Below, piece after piece: positions 60,181 through 64,000 of a DNA stretch of 64,000 nucleotides. Every line of letters begins with the position of its first letter. Positions within the stretch are counted from its first letter, which is position 1. The notes under the pieces are model-generated. The model ran no database searches and was not told the origin of the DNA. It saw nothing but the letters and a program-made list of their open reading frames with translations. The DNA lies in contig JBITNC010000001.1 in assembly GCA_050084985.1 (NCBI GenBank), forward strand, positions 172,298,001 through 172,362,000. The letters run 5' to 3'. Made by a program: the position numbers and the translations under genes. Source of the DNA: Nageia nagi (lineage: Eukaryota; Pinophyta).

Positions 60181-61634
60181 GTTAGTCAAATTTTGATTTT
60201 TTTTTCTAGAAGTAAGTAGGGTTTGCAAAGTAAACTAGGATTATAGAGATTGTTAGGATTTTTTAGGTAGTTAGGATTTTTGGAGGATGTAACCACATCC
60301 AATCATTATAAAAGTTATAATACAAGTCATTTTGAGAGATCTTTCTAGTGGAGCTTTAGCTCTAACACTTAGAAAAAGTTGTAAAGTAAGCATGTAATCA
60401 TATGATTATAAAACATGTCTTTTGTTTCAAGTGCTTGTGTAGTTCTTTGTGAGATTATTATTTAAAATTATATGGATTGCAAGTGATTATTCATATATAT
60501 ATATTTTTATTGGAGAATCAATTTCCTTTTGAAATTATAGCAAGTTTATATAATGTGTATGAAGCTAAGAACTAAATTTTATTATAGAATAATCTATCTC
60601 TTACAACTTGAGAAGATGTGAATAATCAAATTTTCCCAAGTATTAAACTTAGCAAGAATTATTTAGCAAGGATAAAAACTTATGGAAAATTATTCTTCCA
60701 TGATAAAAGGATTTATGCTGTAATACACATTCACTTATTTAATTGTGTAAAACAAATCTAGGAAATACCATTGAAGGAAATCTGATAACTTGATAATTTA
60801 ACTAGCCTATGCAGTTGAATTGGATTAAGTGATTTATCTTTGCAAGATACATAAAAAAGGGTTAATATTTAAGATAATGGAATTAATTCGATAAGAGATA
60901 TGATTCAAGGTATCACACAAATCAGAGGGAAACCTAAGTTATGATGTTGAGGAACATCTTGTAAAAAATAAGGATTGAATATATCCCTAATGTCACACTT
61001 TTCTCTTTGACAAGAAAAAGCAATTAACAAGTTTATATAAAATAAGTCCATTATGAAAATATTTATGCCCATGATTATGATATATTTAGAATGATTTAGA
61101 AGAAATGCCATATGATCCATCAAGCATCTTTTTTAGAGGACCAAAGAGATTTTGGGCACCAACCCAAATCCCACCCTTATTCATATATCAATCCCAAGAT
61201 TTTAGTAACATATCTTATTACCATTTGTTAGAATTATATATTTTTACTTATTAATAATTACCCAAGTGTAAGTTTTCTAATCATAAATGGTAAATTTTAT
61301 TTTAACATACTACGCTAATGTTTCTAGTGCAATTGTTTCATCAACATTGTTTGATGTAGTTAGTCCTTAGACAAATTCTTGTTATTATTTGTATTCCTTC
61401 CATATTTAATTTTTACACAAAATTATACTTGCTATTTTTACATAATCAAATAATATCTTATACCAAAAAATATTTTTCTACTTTTTGTATATCATAAATT
61501 CTTACAATTTTACTAGTTTTCATAGCTTATTAGTCATTTATTCAATAACCATCCACATTTTTAATGTGATATTTTGAACTTCTAAGCATCCATCGAACCC
61601 AACTATCTACCCATTCTATTACCCCCAAAAATTT

Positions 61635-61915
61635 TTTTGGCTGAGGCATCTTTTAATAAAATTGGTAAAGAAAAAAGCCCATCTCTTATTCTCAATAATA
61701 AAATGGGCTATCTCTTTGGCTAAGAATCTTGTGTTCCATCAGAGAACCAAAACATGTGGAAATCCAAGCCCATTTATCAGGGAGAAGGTTCTAGATGACA
61801 TCATACACTTGAAGTATTGTCCATTTACTGAAAACTCTACTTTTTTTATTCACCAAGCCCCTTCCTAAAGCTCAGTTTTTACAAGCTTAGGGATTCTCTC
61901 AGGTTGGTGAAGTTT
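61635..61915 (+). pseudogene. Copia B2 RNase H C-terminus (5'-truncated)
   Basis: Starts abruptly at W-L-R-H-L-like sequence near 61638 and runs to L-R-D-S-L-R-L-V-K near 61885-61911, matching the end of the RNase H of copia B1 (23025-23312). One or more stops and frameshifts are present. The left boundary follows an A/C-rich string (61622-61637) and is abrupt; whether the truncation is biological or an assembly join cannot be told, because the noisy copy at 47100 continues upstream into a longer pol. Confidence 0.8.
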
Positions 61916-62000
61916 CCCTCAAGGGGAGTGAAGTTTGAACTTTTGTTAGTGATGACAACTTCACCTCTAAGAGGCCTTTTGATTGTACATTCTATACCTT

Positions 62001-62320
62001 CATGGTAAGTTTGCTCTGCGTACAAACTTATTGTAAAAATTGTTGTTATAGAGTTTTTGATTATTTTATACCTTCATGGTAAGTTTGCTTTGTGTGACAA
62101 ACTTGTTGACATTTTATACCTTCGGGGTAAGTTTGCTCTACGTGACAAACTTATTGTACATTTTATAACCTTCAGGGTAAGTTTGCTCTGTGTGAGAAAC
62201 TTGTTTTTACAATTTTTGAGCATAAAATTAATATACCTTTTGTGGTAAGTTCACTCTACTGAGGAACTTGTGAAACATTCTATCCCTTCATGGTAGTTTG
62301 CTCTACGTGAGAAACTCATT
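62001..62320 (+). repeat. Tandem hairpin array in the copia B2 3' non-coding region
   Basis: Six units of about 45-75 nt, each with GGTAAGTTTG-CTCTRYGTGA-CAAACTT or a variant. Stems: 62007-62029, 62081-62104, 62129-62152, 62179-62202, 62247-62269 and 62295-62316. In the first three the stem is AAGTTTG/CAAACTT; the fifth has AAGTTC/GAACTT, keeping pairing by changing both sides. Units are separated by TTGT(A)CATTTTATACCTTC-like spacers. The array is repeated in the noisy copy at 47480-47790 and exists as one unit in copia B1 at 23706-23727 (AGTTC/GAACT). See findings. Confidence 0.8.
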
Positions 62321-62800
62321 GAAACAATTTTTATGCTCTATTAAAAATCAACACATGCCCTATATACAACAGGTGACTAATGAGTGAGGGTTTGGCATCT
62401 TCGGTGATGACTTATATGAAACCATTGATCAGTTATTTATAAGAGGCATTATTTGATTTCCTTATTTGAATATATGATTATCTAACTGATTTGGTTGATG
62501 AGTTGGGCTTGTAGCATACAGGATATTCTTCAGAAATGCAGGTTACACACCTTGTGTAAGCAAGCTCATGGAGACTCACATGTCAGCTTAAAGTTGATCG
62601 ACTACTATGTACAGTGAAACCAGTTGTGGTTAATAATTGTATTGTAAACCATTTTTGTCAAATGGTAATGTAGTGAGTCTCATACTAGTTCTCAAAAAGA
62701 TTCTCAAATATGTAAATGTTCTCATCTCCACTTGTATCTCTATGGAGGAGAACTCTCTCTTCTCTCTTCTACGCTCTATCCTAATATTGCATTAAGGGGG

Positions 62801-62812
62801 AGTGTTAGAATT
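62801..62812 (+). promoter_or_regulatory. Polypurine tract of copia B2
   Basis: TTAAGGGGGAG directly before the LTR TG at 62813. A second purine tract (CAAGGGGAGTGAAG) lies about 890 bases upstream at 61920-61933. Confidence 0.85.
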
Positions 62813-63282
62813 TGTAATGAAATATTGTGAATATCTAAACTCCTTGTAAATTCAATTAATCACTTAAAGGATATGTAGATACCTTAAGGGATTAATTGAA
62901 TTCTTTATTATGTAGACTTTGACTTTACCAAGTGGTTAGTTGGTAGGTTAAAGTTAGGTGATACATTTATTGTAACCCTAACTTTACCCTTGGGTTAAAG
63001 GAAGGTTAGGGAGGTGCTCTCAAGCTATAAATAGAGGGCCTCTCCTCTTGTAACATAACTAAGTTTTTGGAGTAAGATTACTCTACTAGTGTGTAGGAGA
63101 GGAAGAGAATAGTTGTAAGAGGGGCATACTTGAGAATTGAGATACTAGTTGTGGATGTACTCCCAAGGAGGGAGGAACCATATTATATGTGTGTTATCTT
63201 GTTTGAATGGTGTTATGTTGTATGATTGAGTTTCCTAGTCTTGGTCCTTGAGGATTTGTTTAGATCTAGTCTTAATCCTTCA
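62813..63282 (+). repeat. 3' LTR of copia B2
   Basis: 470 bp, TGTTAGAATTTG to ATCCTTCA, similar to 24316-24787 along most of its length. The end is fixed by the ABCG target sequence. A noisy copy is at about 48217-48677. Confidence 0.9.
63026..63034 (+). promoter_or_regulatory. TATA box in the copia B2 LTR
   Basis: TATAAATAG, 213 bases into the LTR, with the CCCTAAC/GTTAGGG palindrome just upstream. Confidence 0.75.
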
Positions 63283-63415
63283 AAAGCAGCATCGTCTTCC
63301 CAATGCCCTATGGTCCTAACAAGGCAAGAACCTCACCAGGGTACACTATTCCTGTAATACCATTATGTATCATTTTCTCCATGGGCACCGTTCCTAGCTC
63401 TTCGATGTCCTCAAA
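63283..63415 (-). pseudogene. ABCG exon fragment beside the copia B2 LTR
   Basis: Minus-strand F-E-D-I-E-E-L-G at 63415, then I-H-N-G-I-T-G, P-G-E-V-L-A-L-L-G-P stop G-I-G-K-T, ending at the LTR inside M-L-L. It shares the premature stop in Walker A with the copy at 36883, so both descend from an already dead exon. It differs from that copy at two CpG sites (TATCGTT to TATCATT and GGCGCC to GGCACC). Confidence 0.88.
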
Positions 63416-64000
63416 CTGTCAACAAAAAAAAAAAACTTCAAAAACCTTGATACGAAACAGAAAATTAACATAACTTATTGAGGATCTTAAGAACGCTTTT
63501 TCTTGGACCGTAGTCCACATAACATTAGACATCATAGTTTCATGCATGGTTTTAAAAAGTTTATGTGTAGGTTATTTTATTTGGAAGTTTCAAATTTTTT
63601 ATTTTTGAGCTTTAGATGTACGTTAAATATTTTTATATTTTGAGTAATCAGTTTTTTACCTGTTATATTTTTCATAGATTATGTTATAATATTCATGCAA
63701 TATTTATGATTATGTTAATTTATCTATTAGATAAAATAGCTAAATTTATATCAATTCTTCTATTTTGGTATTTATTTGTTATCTTTAAATATACAAAATA
63801 TTTGTATAAGTTATGTATTTAGTTTTTGTAAATATCTGCAATCAATGGTGAATAAGTTAAAAATATTTTCTAATTTTTATATGTATATTGTTATTTTTGT
63901 TTTTGTGAGAGAGATTTTAGATATGCATATTATTAATTAAAAAGCATAATTATGTGATACTGATACAAATTTAAATATATACATGATATTTTAACTTTTG
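63416..64000 (-). other. ABCG intron, running off the window
   Basis: Minus-strand sequence upstream of the exon, with TTTTTTTTTTTGTTGACAG as the acceptor. AT-rich, no coding content. It corresponds to 48805-49390 and 39860-40400 in the noisy block. Confidence 0.7.

Larger units (their letters stand above)
58901..61634. other. Clean AT-rich stretch with two degenerate tandem arrays
   Basis: Sequence quality returns to normal. No coding frame is recognisable. It contains a loose repeat of about 180 bp (59150-59570) and a repeat of 32-43 bp (60008-60180), listed separately. A TATAAAAG at 60307, followed about 60 bases later by AGATCTTTCTAGTGGAGC, looks like the promoter part of an LTR, but no partner was found. 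Confidence 0.5.
61635..63282 (+). mobile_element. Copia B2, 3' part, inserted in an ABCG exon
   Basis: RNase H end, hairpin array, conserved 3' block, polypurine tract and complete 3' LTR. The LTR ends CTTCA at 63282 and is followed at once by ABCG exon sequence AAAGCAGCATCG, which in the copy at 36851 is uninterrupted. That fixes the element end to the base. Confidence 0.88.

Noticed and set aside
60180-60480. A possible solo LTR with TATAAAAG at 60307
   Set aside because: No second copy in the window, no clear TG/CA ends and no flanking duplication.
62001-62320. A CRISPR-like array
   Set aside because: The genome is eukaryotic, the units differ from one another, spacers are similar to each other, and the array lies inside a retrotransposon.

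Overview
This is plant nuclear DNA: AT-rich, dominated by degenerate LTR retrotransposons with initiator-tRNA-Met-type primer sites and plant TATA boxes (TATAAATAG), with LINE ORF1-type (DUF4283) and plant ABCG-transporter remnants. A seed plant with a repeat-rich genome is likely; a conifer or other gymnosperm is only a guess. I found no intact host gene.

Layout. 1-4282: AT-rich, no gene. 4283-6782: minus-strand Ty1/copia remnant with short LTRs. 8843-9520: plus-strand DUF4283/zinc-knuckle pseudogene of LINE ORF1 type. 9662-19915: plus-strand Ty1/copia element A, split by a minus-strand Ty3/gypsy element (11792-17775) with target duplication GAGCC. 20871-24787: a second, internally deleted copia (family B), target duplication AGAAT. 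24793-29770: AT-rich, no gene. 29771-34500: non-coding LTR-like structure with 560-bp direct repeats and adjacent primer sites, then a SINE-like unit. 35505-36983: a CpG-bearing, gene-derived island ending in a minus-strand ABCG exon pseudogene, running into a 100-N assembly gap (37012-37111).

From 37112 to about 58900 the sequence changes character: homopolymers are stretched or shortened, single bases are dropped, and G and C runs appear. Much of it re-copies clean sequence elsewhere in the window (37132-39870 matches 32870-37011; 47100-49400 matches 61640-64000; 49680-54690 matches 30330-35480). I read it as poorly corrected long-read sequence around the gap, so its coding content should not be taken literally. 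Clean sequence resumes near 58900. At the right end there is the 3' part of a family B copia (about 61635-63282) inserted in the ABCG exon, whose intron runs off the window.

The elements form a nested history: LINE remnant, copia A, gypsy in copia A; and ABCG pseudogene, copia B in its exon. The most interesting signals are a tandem array of about 60-nt units in the 3' non-coding region of copia B, each able to form a hairpin whose stem is kept by paired base changes; a palindrome upstream of the LTR TATA box; and empty and filled versions of one insertion site in the same window. Decay in the clean part is dominated by C-to-T/G-to-A changes, as expected of heavily methylated repeats.
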